Positions 23,558 through 31,163 of a DNA stretch of 35,845 bases are shown here, one piece after another; position 1 is the first letter of the stretch; every line of letters begins with the position of its first letter. The notes under the pieces were generated by a model. That model saw nothing but the letters and a program-made list of their open reading frames with translations, was not told the origin of the DNA and searched no databases. A program made the translations under genes and the position numbers. This stretch comes from Planctomycetaceae bacterium (lineage in GTDB: Bacteria; Planctomycetota; PLA2), in assembly GCA_011525755.1 (NCBI GenBank), contig WYBS01000012.1, positions 1-35,845 on the forward strand, given 5' to 3'.

Positions 23558-23563
23558 ATGATA
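23558..23563 (-). promoter_or_regulatory. -10-like box, leaderless GTG start
   Basis: TATCAT followed by C, 6 nt before the GTG of the SLC13-type gene. Confidence 0.55.
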
Positions 23564-23571
23564 GGGGACGA

Positions 23572-23606
23572 GGGGGGGATCCGGGGGCGGCCCCCCGGCC
23601 CCCCCC
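23572..23606. repeat. G-rich imperfect hairpin
   Basis: GGGGGGG-AT-CCGGGGG (23572-23587) faces CCCCCGG-CCCCCCC (23592-23605), a hairpin with an AT bulge. GGATCCGGGGGC also occurs at 32589-32600. Confidence 0.5.
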
Positions 23607-23790
23607 TGATCCAAGATGGCGAAGGACCGACCCGCTCGAGACCGGTATCACGCGCCGCGGCGATGGCGAACAGGAGTTCGGTGCTCCGGCGGATGACGGC
23701 GCTCGCCCGGGCGTGGCGTCTCGCAATGGGCGGGGGCCGCGGCGGCGACCTTCAGCGCGGGCGCGCGGCGGGCCGATGCGAGGGCGGGTC

Positions 23791-24252
23791 ATGGTGCGTG
23801 GAGGGAGGTTCGGTCTTCTGGCCGCCTTCGTGGCGGCAGCCTGCGGATGCTCGTCGTTCCTCGCGGCGCTCGGGCCGCCGACGGACCTCACGGTCCTCCG
23901 GCGGGGCGCGAGCCGCGAGGAGGTCGAGGGCGAGCTCGGCCAGCCGCGGAAGGAGCGCATGCTCGAGAACGGCGTCGCCGCCACCTACCGCGTGCGCGTC
24001 GGCGACCGGCGCTCCCCGATCGAGAACGCGGCGACGTGCGTCGGCCGCGCCGCCCAGGCGGTCGAGACGGCGGGCACGACGCGCTTCGACACCTTCTTCG
24101 GGATCCTCGCCGCGGTGCCGACGCTCATCGTCACGGATGTCGTCCTCTCGACGCGCGAGGTGTCGCGGATCGCAGGCGGACGGCGCGAGCTCACCGTCTA
24201 CTACGACGACGCCGGCTCCGTCGTGCGATTCACCGAGCCCGTCAAGCGGTAG
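23791..24252 (+). CDS. lipoprotein, BamE-like fold
   Basis: 153 aa from ATG 23791; an ATG at 23776 would add five residues. Signal MVRGGRFGLLAAFVAAACGC has lipobox AAC-G. LRRGASREEVEGELGQPRKERMLENG matches the helix, G-x-S/T-x-x-x-V and LG-x-P of SmpA/BamE-type lipoproteins. A hydrophobic stretch TFFGILAAVPTLIVTDVVL in the middle could be a membrane-associating helix, which is unusual in that fold. ELTVYYDDAGSVVRFTEP closes the domain as in other members. Two lipoproteins follow each other here with no obvious shared operon structure. Function uncertain. Confidence 0.75.
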   Translation: MVRGGRFGLLAAFVAAACGCSSFLAALGPPTDLTVLRRGASREEVEGELGQPRKERMLENGVAATYRVRVGDRRSPIENAATCVGRAAQAVETAGTTRFDTFFGILAAVPTLIVTDVVLSTREVSRIAGGRRELTVYYDDAGSVVRFTEPVKR

Positions 24253-24333
24253 CGCGGGTCCCGGCCTGCCCGTCCTCGCGGGCCCCTCATGCTGGCGCCG
24301 GACGCGGTAGGATGGCGCCGGACGGAGGATCCG

Positions 24334-24786
24334 ATGCGAAAGGTGTCGATCTGCATGTTCCTCGCGGTCGCCTGCGCGGCCTGCGGCGACAGCAAGAAGA
24401 CGGTCATCGCGGACCGGATGGAGAAGATCAACAACCTGAGGACCATCGCGAACCTGCTGCTCGTCCGCGGGCCGCCGCTTCCGATGAAGGACGGCGCGCT
24501 CGACGTGTATGCCCTCGTGCAGGAGGGCGAGATCACGCGGGAGGACTTCTCGCTCCTCCGGAGGCCCCGCGAGGATCGCCCCACGGACGAGGAGATCCTC
24601 CGCGGCGACTACGCGAACTTCCCCTACGAGCGGCATCGCGGCAAGGCAGACCTGGGCCTCGCGCGGGCGTTCCCCCTCCTCTGGGACAAGACGCCCGACG
24701 AGCACGGCGTCTACGTCGTCGCCATGAGCCACGGGGGGGCGGAGGCCATCGACGAGGCGGGACTCAAGGTGATGCTCGGCCGGTAG
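24334..24786 (+). CDS. lipoprotein with prepilin-like C-terminal pattern
   Basis: 150 aa. Signal MRKVSICMFLAVACAACGD has lipobox AACG. The body INNLRTIANLLLVRGPPLPMKDGALDVYALVQEGEITREDFSLLR, then PTDEEILRGDYANFPYERHRG and FPLLWDKTPDEHGVYVVAMSHGG, resembles the globular half of pseudopilin-like proteins, where the final strand-turn-strand reads G-x-x-V-x-x-x-S-x-G. The partial gene at the right end of the window has the same ending. GGAGG lies 5 nt before the ATG; TAGGAT at 24308-24313 would give a short leader. The exact role is unknown; a lipid-anchored pseudopilin relative is an inference. Confidence 0.75.
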   Translation: MRKVSICMFLAVACAACGDSKKTVIADRMEKINNLRTIANLLLVRGPPLPMKDGALDVYALVQEGEITREDFSLLRRPREDRPTDEEILRGDYANFPYERHRGKADLGLARAFPLLWDKTPDEHGVYVVAMSHGGAEAIDEAGLKVMLGR

Positions 24787-24809
24787 GGCCCCGGAGCCCC
24801 ACCCCGTCC

Positions 24810-25661
24810 ATGCGCAGCGACTACGCGAAGGACCCGACGCTTCTCCCCCGCGTCTTCGAGCTCTACGAGCACGCTTGGCCCGGCATGACGGCGCGCGCCG
24901 CTGCGGTGCGCGATTGGGGCATGCGGTGGGAGGTGTCGACGCCGTTCGTGCACTGCGAGGGCGAGCGCGTGATCTCTCACGCCGGCGTCCTCGAGATCAG
25001 CCTCGTGGCCGCGGGGCGGCCGATGCTCGTCGGCGGGATCCACGCCGTCGTCACGCACCCGGACCATCGCATGCGCGGCCTCAGCCGCGTGCTGATGGAG
25101 GAGGCGCTCGCTTGGTGCGACGCGCGCTACGAGACGGTGCTGCTCACGGGCGAGCCCGTGCTCTACGAGCGCTACGGCTTCCGTTCGTGGCCGGAGCACC
25201 GCTTCGCGGGGAATCGGAGGGGGTCCGGGGGCAGCGGCCTCCGGCTGCTCGACCGGCGGAGCGCGGCGGACGGCGAGCTGCTGCTCCGGCTGCTCGACGC
25301 GCGGGCGCCGGTGTCGCGGCGGCTCGGCATCGTGCGCGACCGCGCGATCTTCCTCTTCGACACGGCGCTCTGGCCGCTCCACTACGCGGAGGCGCTCGAC
25401 GCGGTCGTCGCGTACTCGGTGAAGGACGGCACGCTGCGGCTCTTCGACGTCGTGGCCGAGCGGACGCCGTCGCTCGATCAGGTGCTCGCGCTCGTGCCGG
25501 AGCCGTTCGGGCGCGTGGAGGTCTACTTCGCGCCGGACCTCGTGGGGGCGGAGGACCTGACGCCGGAGCCGCACCCGCTGGGCCTCGACGACCACCTGAT
25601 GATCCGCGGCCCGTGGCCGATCGACGGCCCCGCGATGCTCCCGGTCCCCGCGCGCTGCTAG
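24810..25661 (+). CDS. GNAT acetyltransferase, Eis-like
   Basis: 283 aa. The N-terminal GNAT domain shows VGGIHAVVTHPDHRMRGLSRVLMEEALAWC: the beta-4 strand and the acetyl-CoA pyrophosphate loop (R-x-x-G-L), followed by VLLTGEPVLYERYGFR, the motif of beta-5 and helix alpha-4. The C-terminal third (LRLFDVVAERTPSLDQVLAL and FAPDLVGAEDL) looks like the second, sterol-carrier-type or second GNAT half seen in Eis-family enzymes, which acetylate amines, sometimes aminoglycosides. The substrate cannot be inferred. Bases 25208-25222 carry a variant of the G-rich motif encoding GSGG. It starts 23 nt after the previous stop; half of a G-rich repeat lies in that gap. Confidence 0.85.
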   Translation: MRSDYAKDPTLLPRVFELYEHAWPGMTARAAAVRDWGMRWEVSTPFVHCEGERVISHAGVLEISLVAAGRPMLVGGIHAVVTHPDHRMRGLSRVLMEEALAWCDARYETVLLTGEPVLYERYGFRSWPEHRFAGNRRGSGGSGLRLLDRRSAADGELLLRLLDARAPVSRRLGIVRDRAIFLFDTALWPLHYAEALDAVVAYSVKDGTLRLFDVVAERTPSLDQVLALVPEPFGRVEVYFAPDLVGAEDLTPEPHPLGLDDHLMIRGPWPIDGPAMLPVPARC

Positions 25662-25677
25662 CGCCTGCCCTTCCCCG

Positions 25678-26610
25678 CTACCGAGACCCGGCCTCTCGCA
25701 CGTAGAGCCAGACCCAGCCGTGCATGTGCTCGTTGCCGTTCGCCTCGGGGGTCCGGTGGTCATGGAAGTCGCCGACGAGCAGGTCGGGCCGACCGTCGCC
25801 GTTCCAGTCGACGACCCAGGGCTTCGCGCGCATGGCGCACTCCTCCGAGAGCTTGCAGCGCTCCTCGACGAAGCGTCCGCCGCGATCGGGGACGAGCGTC
25901 TCGCCCTGTGCGAGCTTCGGCGCCGCGCGCGTGCCCTCGTTCCTGTAGATCGTGACACGACCGCGGTCGTCGCCGACGAGGAGGTCGAGGTCGCCGTCGC
26001 CATCCCAGTCCGCCGCGTGCGGCCCCGCGTCCCCGGCGGGCGCCTTGAGCGGCTTGCCGCCAGCCTCGAGCTGCACCGGCGCCGCGAACCCCTTCCCCTG
26101 GTTCCGCACGAGGAAGACCTCGCCGTGGCGCGCGCCGACGACGAAATCGGTCCTGCCGTCGCCATCCCAGTCCGCCGCGTGGCAGGCGACGTGAGGGTCC
26201 CGGAACGCCTCCCCCTTGAGGATGACGAGGTCCTCGCGCGGGCCGAACCCGTCGGCGGTCCGTGGCCACCGGTAGATCCTGCCGTCATACCCGCCCGACA
26301 CGAGTCCAAGATCCGCCAACTGCGGACCCGATCCGACGCATCACCCCGACGGCACGAAGACGCCATCGAGGTACGCGAGGTTCTCGAGCTTTCTGCCCCT
26401 GTAGAGCCGCGCGGGCGCCTGAAACAGGTTCCGCCCCTCGCCGATGAACTGCCCGACGAGCAGGTCCGGGACGAGGTCGCCATCGACATCCGCCACCGCC
26501 GGCGCCGCGTGGCCGCCGGCGACATCGATCGGCTTCCCTCCGGATTCGAGCCGGATCGGGGCCTTCAGCTCGCCGCCGACGAGCAAGAGGAGAAGTGCCG
26601 CGGTACCCAT
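25678..26610 (-). pseudogene. FG-GAP/VCBS beta-propeller protein, interrupted by TGA
   Basis: One frame of 311 codons with an in-frame TGA at 26343-26341 (codon 90). Before it: a short hydrophobic leader (MGTAALLLLLVGGEL) and a blade ADVDGDLVPDLLVG. After it the same frame continues CVGSGPQLADLGLVSGGYDGRIYRW, then blades ADWDGDGRTDFVVG, ADWDGDGDLDLLVG and VDWNGDGRPDLLVG, the calcium-binding D-x-D-G-D-G pattern of FG-GAP repeats. One blade (LADL-GLVSGG) also lacks about seven residues of that motif, so decay seems likely. Stop read-through or selenocysteine are less likely options; no clear SECIS hairpin is seen. The intact protein would be secreted and bind ligands or partners. Confidence 0.75.
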
Positions 26611-26654
26611 GCCTACAGATAACGACGAAGGCCCGAAACCGGTTCGACGGGCGG

Positions 26655-27218
26655 CTACCGCGCGGCCGTGAGGGCCAGGACACGGTCGACGGGGGCACCG
26701 TCGAGCTGCGGGGCAGCGATCACCAGCGCACCCTCGAAAGCGCGCAACGCCGCCGTCACCGTCGCGAGGCCCGCCGCGTCGAGGCCCGCGAACGGCTCGT
26801 CCAGGAGCAGCGCCTCCGGCCGAGCCGCCAGCGCGCGCGCCACCGCCACGCGGCGGCGCTCGCCCTCCGACAGCGTCGACGCCGGGCGGTCCGCGAACGC
26901 CGCCGCGCCGAGCCGCTCGAGCCACTCCCCCGCCTCGCGCGGCGGACGGCGGTTGAGCTTCAGCGCGTACGCCACATTCTCGCGCGCGGTCCCGCGGAAG
27001 AAGTAGGGCTGCTGGTGCACGAGCACCGTCCGGCGCGGCGCCTCGAACGTCCCCTCCGTCGGCTCGAGGAGCCCCGCGAGCACGCGCAGGAGCGTCGACT
27101 TCCCCGACCCGTTGGGCCCCCGGACCCCCACCCTTTCGCCGTCACGGACCTCGATCGAATCGAGCCGGAGCGCCTCCACCCCGTCGAGGCGCACGCGGAG
27201 GCCTCTCGCCCTGATCAT
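26655..27218 (-). CDS. tupC: tungstate/molybdate ABC transporter ATPase
   Basis: 187 aa. Walker A GPNGSGKST, Q-loop HQQPYFF, signature LSEGERRRVAVARALA and Walker B ALLLDEPFAGLD are complete. At 187 residues it is shorter than usual (about 220-250), lacking a C-terminal regulatory part, and the switch histidine region reads APQLDGAP instead of a clear H. Its ATG overlaps the permease stop (ATGA, 27218-27215), showing translational coupling in the order tupA-tupB-tupC. The assignment as tungstate or molybdate uptake rests on the binding protein. The ATPase powers import at the inner membrane. Confidence 0.85.
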   Translation of the reverse strand: MIRARGLRVRLDGVEALRLDSIEVRDGERVGVRGPNGSGKSTLLRVLAGLLEPTEGTFEAPRRTVLVHQQPYFFRGTARENVAYALKLNRRPPREAGEWLERLGAAAFADRPASTLSEGERRRVAVARALAARPEALLLDEPFAGLDAAGLATVTAALRAFEGALVIAAPQLDGAPVDRVLALTAAR

Positions 27219-27910
27219 CGCAGCGCCTCCCGCGAGACCCGGTGCGTGAGCATCGCGGCGACGGCCGCGAGCAGGAGCAGCAGGAACCCCGGCGCGAGCG
27301 CCGCCGCGAAGTCGCCGCGACCGAGCTCGAGCTGGATCGACGAGGGCAGCGTGCGCGTGCGCATCTTCAGGTTGCCGCCCACGGTGATCGCGATGCCGAG
27401 CTCGGTGAAGCAGCGCCCGAACGCGGCGAGGTACGCCGCCGCGAGCTGCACGCGCGCCTCGCCGAGCGACTTCAGGAGCGCGCGCCACCGCCCCGCGCCC
27501 AGCGTGAGCGCGGTCTCCACGACGCGCCGGTCGAGCGACGCCGCCGCGCCGTGCGCCAGCGAGGCGAGCAGCGGGAACGCGAGCATCACGAGGCCGACGA
27601 CGATCGCGGCCTTCGTGTAGAGAAGGTCGAGCGCGCCGAGCGGGCCGCTCCGCGAGAGGAAGCCGAAGACGAGGAGCCCGATCACGACCGTCGGCACCGA
27701 CATCGCGACGCGCAGCGCGAAGACCTGCGCGCGGGAGCCGCGCGGGCGGTAGAGGCCGAGCCACGCGCCGTAGGGCACCGCGAGGAGCGCCGCGAGCGTG
27801 ATCGCGAGGATCGTGCAGAGGAGCGAGACCCACGTCGCGTGGTACGTCGTCGCGTCGCCGTGGAGGAGCAGCCGGACGGCCTCGCGGACGCCGCCCCAGA
27901 GGAAGTCCAC
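27215..27910 (-). CDS. tupB: tungstate/molybdate ABC transporter permease
   Basis: 231 aa from GTG 27910, which shares one base with the tupA stop (TAGTG). Helices are seen at SLLCTILAITLAALLAVPYGAW, VAMSVPTVVIGLLVFGF, AIVVGLVMLAFPLLASLA and AALAPGFLLLLLAAVAAML. VETALTLGAGRWRALLKSLGEARVQLAAAYLAAFGRCFTELGIAITVGGN is the EAA loop and the following helix typical of TupB/ModB-type permeases, which contact the ATPase. The product is an inner-membrane channel for the oxyanion delivered by TupA. Confidence 0.9.
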   Translation of the reverse strand: MDFLWGGVREAVRLLLHGDATTYHATWVSLLCTILAITLAALLAVPYGAWLGLYRPRGSRAQVFALRVAMSVPTVVIGLLVFGFLSRSGPLGALDLLYTKAAIVVGLVMLAFPLLASLAHGAAASLDRRVVETALTLGAGRWRALLKSLGEARVQLAAAYLAAFGRCFTELGIAITVGGNLKMRTRTLPSSIQLELGRGDFAAALAPGFLLLLLAAVAAMLTHRVSREALR

Positions 27911-28698
27911 TACTGGCCTTCGCCGACGGGATGGAAGAGCCGCTCGCCCTCCACGCGGAACTCGCCGATCCGCCGCTGCCCCTCGGCCGACGTGAGGTAG
28001 TCGAGGAGCTTCGCGCCCACGGCGCGGTCCGCCTTCTCGTGGGTGGGGAGGATCGCGCCGTACTCGTTGAAGAGCAGTTTGTCGCCCTCGACGAGCACCA
28101 CGAGGTCGACCTTGCTCTTGAACGCGAGCCACGTGCCGCGGTCGGCGAGGATGTAGGCGTCCTTCTCGCCGGCCATGACGAGGCACGCGCCCATCCCCTG
28201 CCCGGCGTCGAGGTGGAAGTCCTCCCCCTTCGGGACGCCGCCCGCCTTCTCCCAGAGCTGCGTCTCGCGGATGTGCGTTCCCGACTTGTCGCCGCGCGAG
28301 ACGAAGGGCGCGCGCGTCGCGGCGATCAGCCTGAACGCCTCGACCGCGCCTTTCCCCTTCGCGCCCGCGGGGTCGGCGGCGGGGCCGAGCACGACGTAGT
28401 CGTTGTACATGACGTCGCGGCGGTCGCTGCCGTGGCCCTTGGCGACGAACTCGTCCTCGAGCGAGCGCGCGTGGACGAGCACGAGGTCCGCGTCGCCGCG
28501 CTTGCCGAGCTCGAGCGCCTGGCCGGTGCCGACGGCGACCACCTGCACCTCGACGTTCTCCTTCTTCTCGAACGGCGGCAGGAGGAACTCGAGGAGCCCC
28601 GAGTCGCGCGTGCTCGTCGTCGTGGCGAGGCGAAGGACCTTCGGGGCGTCCTCGGCGCCGCACGCGGCGAGGAGCACGCAGAGTAGGAATGCGCGCAT
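27910..28698 (-). CDS. tupA: tungstate/molybdate-binding lipoprotein
   Basis: 262 aa. Signal MRAFLLCVLLAACGAED has lipobox AACG. LRLATTTSTRDSGLLEFLLPPFE is the TupA hallmark; T-T-T-S-T contributes anion ligands. Other family blocks are VQVVAVGTGQALELGKRGDADLVLVHA, VMYNDYVVLGP, FVSRGDKSGTHIRETQLW and DAYILADRGTWLAF. TupA proteins bind tungstate, and close relatives bind molybdate; sequence alone does not decide. It is the first gene of tupABC. A perfect TATAAT lies 9 nt upstream of the ATG and overlaps the stop codon of the preceding DinB gene, so the operon can start at the DinB terminus. Confidence 0.92.
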   Translation of the reverse strand: MRAFLLCVLLAACGAEDAPKVLRLATTTSTRDSGLLEFLLPPFEKKENVEVQVVAVGTGQALELGKRGDADLVLVHARSLEDEFVAKGHGSDRRDVMYNDYVVLGPAADPAGAKGKGAVEAFRLIAATRAPFVSRGDKSGTHIRETQLWEKAGGVPKGEDFHLDAGQGMGACLVMAGEKDAYILADRGTWLAFKSKVDLVVLVEGDKLLFNEYGAILPTHEKADRAVGAKLLDYLTSAEGQRRIGEFRVEGERLFHPVGEGQ

Positions 28699-28707
28699 GG
28701 CCGGGCG

Positions 28708-28713
28708 ATTATA
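28708..28713 (-). promoter_or_regulatory. -10 box of tupABC, overlapping the DinB stop codon
   Basis: TATAAT, then CGCCCGGCC, then ATG 28698. The box contains the TAA stop of the upstream gene, so the two units abut without an intergenic spacer. Confidence 0.6.
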
Positions 28714-29242
28714 AGGGGGGGGGCCGGGGGGCAGTGCCGGCGTAGTCGGGGCAATACGGCGCCGCCAGCGTCCGTGCGTGCTCGTACTTGATCCGCGCGA
28801 TCTGGCGGACGTGCAGGAGGTCGTGCGCGACCCAGGCGGCGAGGAGGTCTCCCGCGGCCATCGATCCGAACTTCGGGTGCGTGTGCGTGCTCGACCAGTC
28901 GGGTGCCCGGAGGGTCCGGAGCCACGCGAGCGACGTGGCGCGCTCCGCGAGGAAACCGTCGAGCTCGGGCTTCAGCGCACGCTCGGCGTAGCGGCGCTCC
29001 GCGACCCACCTCGCGGGATCGATCCCCGGCCAGTCCCTCGCCGGGGACTCGAGCGTGAGGCGGAGCCGCTGGCGGAAGTCCTCGGTCTCCTCGTCCTTCA
29101 GGTGGCAGACGACCTCGAGGATCGACCAGCCGCCGGAGGGCGGGCGGAAGCGGGCCTCCTCGTCGTCCGCGCCCTCGACGAGCGCCCGGATCGCCTCGGC
29201 CCCCCGGGAGAGGCGCTCGATCAGCCCTTGCGCGTCCTTCAT
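28709..29242 (-). CDS. DinB-family protein
   Basis: 177 aa from ATG 29242. The four-helix DinB fold is indicated by PPSGGWSILEVVCHLKDEETEDFRQRL (first metal histidine in the C-H-L motif) and GDLLAAWVAHDLLHVRQIARIKYEHA (A-H-D-L-L-H, two further histidines). These three histidines bind a divalent metal in DinB proteins, several of which are thiol transferases or damage-inducible proteins. LRAPDWSSTHTHPKFGSMA lies between. The gene is divergent from arsR across 42 bp and may share its control region. TACCAT is 7 nt before the ATG. Its substrate is unknown; a link with arsenic response is suggested only by position. Confidence 0.87.
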   Translation of the reverse strand: MKDAQGLIERLSRGAEAIRALVEGADDEEARFRPPSGGWSILEVVCHLKDEETEDFRQRLRLTLESPARDWPGIDPARWVAERRYAERALKPELDGFLAERATSLAWLRTLRAPDWSSTHTHPKFGSMAAGDLLAAWVAHDLLHVRQIARIKYEHARTLAAPYCPDYAGTAPRPPPL

Positions 29243-29249
29243 GGGGCAG

Positions 29250-29255
29250 ATGGTA
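29250..29255 (-). promoter_or_regulatory. -10-like box of the DinB gene
   Basis: TACCAT followed by C and 7 nt from ATG 29242. It lies in the 42-bp divergent region shared with arsR. Confidence 0.5.
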
Positions 29256-29266
29256 GCGCACCGGAT

Positions 29267-29286
29267 ATATTCGTTTAGACGAATAT
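29267..29286. promoter_or_regulatory. ArsR-type operator overlapping the arsR start codon
   Basis: ATATTCGTTTAGACGAATAT: 8-bp arms ATATTCGT and ACGAATAT around TTAG. Its right end covers the first bases of the arsR ATG (29285). TATATT at 29266-29271 is a possible -10 for arsR, so a repressor bound here would block both transcription and the start of the gene. It is the most AT-rich palindrome of the window. Confidence 0.75.
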
Positions 29287-29626
29287 GGAGACGGCGGCCA
29301 TCCTGAAGGCGTGCGCGGACCCGACGCGGCTCCGGATCCTCCGCGTGCTCGCGGAGGGCGAGACCTGCGTCGGCGACCTCGTGACGATCCTCGGCGTCAG
29401 GCAGCCGACCGCGTCGCGCCACCTCGCGCGGCTCCGGAAGGCGGGCCTCGTCGCCGTCCGCGAGGACGGACGCTGGGCGCACTACTCGCTCGCGCCCGCG
29501 CGGTCGGCGTTCCGCCGGCGGCTCCTCCGCTGCCTCGCCGCCTGCGAGGAGCCGCAGCTCGCGCGCGACCTCTCGAAGACGAGCTCCCTCCGGAGGACGG
29601 GCGGCTGCTGCCCGTCGAAGCGATGA
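29285..29626 (+). CDS. arsR: ArsR-family arsenite-responsive repressor
   Basis: 113 aa. A winged-helix fold is clear: [59 protein letters not shown]. The classical metal site C-V-C in helix 3 is reduced to C28-V-G, but the protein has C83, C87 and, at the C-terminus, C108-C109 (GGCCPSKR). A C-terminal cysteine site is known in other ArsR types, so arsenite sensing is plausible through a non-classical site. The gene starts inside its own operator and overlaps the transporter gene (ATGA), so it controls arsenic detoxification and itself. Confidence 0.92.
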   Translation: METAAILKACADPTRLRILRVLAEGETCVGDLVTILGVRQPTASRHLARLRKAGLVAVREDGRWAHYSLAPARSAFRRRLLRCLAACEEPQLARDLSKTSSLRRTGGCCPSKR

Positions 29627-31074
29627 CGACGGCCCCCGGAGCCCCCTCCTGTCCCCGCCGCACGGGGCTCAGCTTCCTCGACCGCTACCTGACCGCGTGG
29701 ATCCTCCTCGCGATGGCCGCGGGCGTGCTCCTCGGCTGGCTCGTCCCCGGCGTCGAGCGGTTCCTGCGGGGCCTCCAGTGGGGCACGACCAACGTCCCGA
29801 TCGCGATCGGCCTCATCCTCATGATGTACCCGCCGCTCGCGAAGGTCCGCTACGAGGAGCTGCCGCGGGTCTTCCGCAACCGGCGCGTGCTCGCCCTCTC
29901 GCTCGCGCAGAACTGGCTCATCGGCCCCGCGCTCATGTTCGCGCTCGCGGCGCTCCTGCTGCCCGACCACCCGGGCTACATGGCCGGGCTCATCCTCACG
30001 GGCCTTGCGCGCTGCATCGCGATGGTGATCGTCTGGAACGAGCTCGCGGAGGGCGACACGGAATACGCCGCCGGGCTCGTGGCGATGAACAGCATCTTCC
30101 AGGTGCTCTTCTACGGGATCTACGCGTACGTGTTCCTCGCGCTCCTGCCGCCGCTCTTCGGGCTCGAGGGGCGCGTGGTTGACGTGAGCATGGGCCAGAT
30201 CGCCGAGAGCGTCGCGCTCTACCTCGGGATCCCGTTCGCGGCGGGCATGGCCACGCGGTTCCTCGCGCTGCGGGCGAAGGGGCGCGCGTGGTACGAGACG
30301 GCGTTCCTGCCGCGCGTCGGCCCGGTCACGCTCGTCGCGCTGCTCCTCACGATCGTCGTCATGTTCAGCCTGAAGGGCGAGGCGATCGTCAGGATCCCCT
30401 TCGACGTGGCGCGGATCGCGCTGCCGCTGCTCGCCTACTTCGTGCTCATGTTCCTCGTCTCGTTCTGGATGGGACGGCGGGCGGGCGCCGACTACGGGAA
30501 GACCGCGGCGCTCTCGTTCACGGCGGCGAGCAACAACTTCGAGCTCGCGATCGCGGTCGCGATCGCGGTCTTCGGCCTCGACTCCGACGTGGCGTTCGCG
30601 ACCGTGATCGGCCCGCTCGTGGAGGTGCCGGTGCTCGTGGGCCTCGTGAACGTGGCGCTCCGCTTCCGCGGGCGATTCGGGAGGGCCCCGGGAACCCGGC
30701 CCTTGCGGCTCCTCTTCGTGTGCGTCGAGAACAGCAACCGGAGCCAGATGGCGGAGGCGTTCGCGCGGATGGCGGGCGCGGAGGCGTGGAGCGCGGGCTC
30801 GCGGCCGTCGGGCCGCGTGAACCCGAAGGCGGTGGACGCGATGCGCGAGGTGGGCTACGACCTCTCGGCGCACCGCTCGAAGTCCGCGGACGAGCTTCCG
30901 CGGGTGGAGTTCGACTACGTCGTGACGATGGGCTGCGGCGACGCGTGCCCGGCCGTACCCGCGAAGCGCCGCGAGGACTGGCGGATCGAGGATCCGCGCG
31001 ACATGGACGCCGAGGGCGTCCGCCGCGTGCGCGACGAGATCCGCGCCGCGGTGGCCCGGCTGGTCAACGGTTGA
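29623..31074 (+). CDS. ACR3-ArsC fusion: arsenite efflux carrier and arsenate reductase
   Basis: 483 aa. Residues 1-355 form an ACR3 arsenite carrier: ten helices with [21 protein letters not shown] (C131 in helix 4) and [18 protein letters not shown] (E307 in helix 9), both essential in the family. A short linker leads to a thioredoxin-coupled arsenate reductase with low-molecular-weight-phosphatase fold: C367-VENSNR373 (CX5R) and C438/C442 (MGCGDACP) as further redox cysteines. One polypeptide would reduce arsenate and export arsenite. Such fusions are known in some actinobacteria. The first ten residues include half a G-rich repeat (29633-29646), read as APGAP. Start overlaps arsR (ATGA). 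Confidence 0.93.
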   Translation: MTTAPGAPSCPRRTGLSFLDRYLTAWILLAMAAGVLLGWLVPGVERFLRGLQWGTTNVPIAIGLILMMYPPLAKVRYEELPRVFRNRRVLALSLAQNWLIGPALMFALAALLLPDHPGYMAGLILTGLARCIAMVIVWNELAEGDTEYAAGLVAMNSIFQVLFYGIYAYVFLALLPPLFGLEGRVVDVSMGQIAESVALYLGIPFAAGMATRFLALRAKGRAWYETAFLPRVGPVTLVALLLTIVVMFSLKGEAIVRIPFDVARIALPLLAYFVLMFLVSFWMGRRAGADYGKTAALSFTAASNNFELAIAVAIAVFGLDSDVAFATVIGPLVEVPVLVGLVNVALRFRGRFGRAPGTRPLRLLFVCVENSNRSQMAEAFARMAGAEAWSAGSRPSGRVNPKAVDAMREVGYDLSAHRSKSADELPRVEFDYVVTMGCGDACPAVPAKRREDWRIEDPRDMDAEGVRRVRDEIRAAVARLVNG

Positions 31075-31122
31075 CGTGCGGCAGGCGCGCAACCCGTTGG
31101 CCGGGCGGGGCTTGCGGCGGCC

Positions 31123-31148
31123 GGGGTGCGGAACCCGTTCCGCACCCC
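31123..31148. terminator. bidirectional terminator hairpin
   Basis: GGGGTGCGGAA (31123-31133) pairs with TTCCGCACCCC (31138-31148) around CCCG. It sits between two convergent genes (arsenic carrier and porin) and can serve both. Confidence 0.65.
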
Positions 31149-31163
31149 CCGCCCCCGGCGCGG

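Noticed and set aside
21674-24310. 878-aa plus-strand frame across the SLC13-type gene
   Set aside because: It is the antisense of a transporter with clear membrane helices; no independent protein features.
26310-26343. Selenocysteine insertion element after the TGA of the FG-GAP gene
   Set aside because: Only a 4-bp stem with a 5-nt loop can be drawn, at the wrong distance and without a clear conserved apical sequence; loss of a neighbouring motif points to decay.
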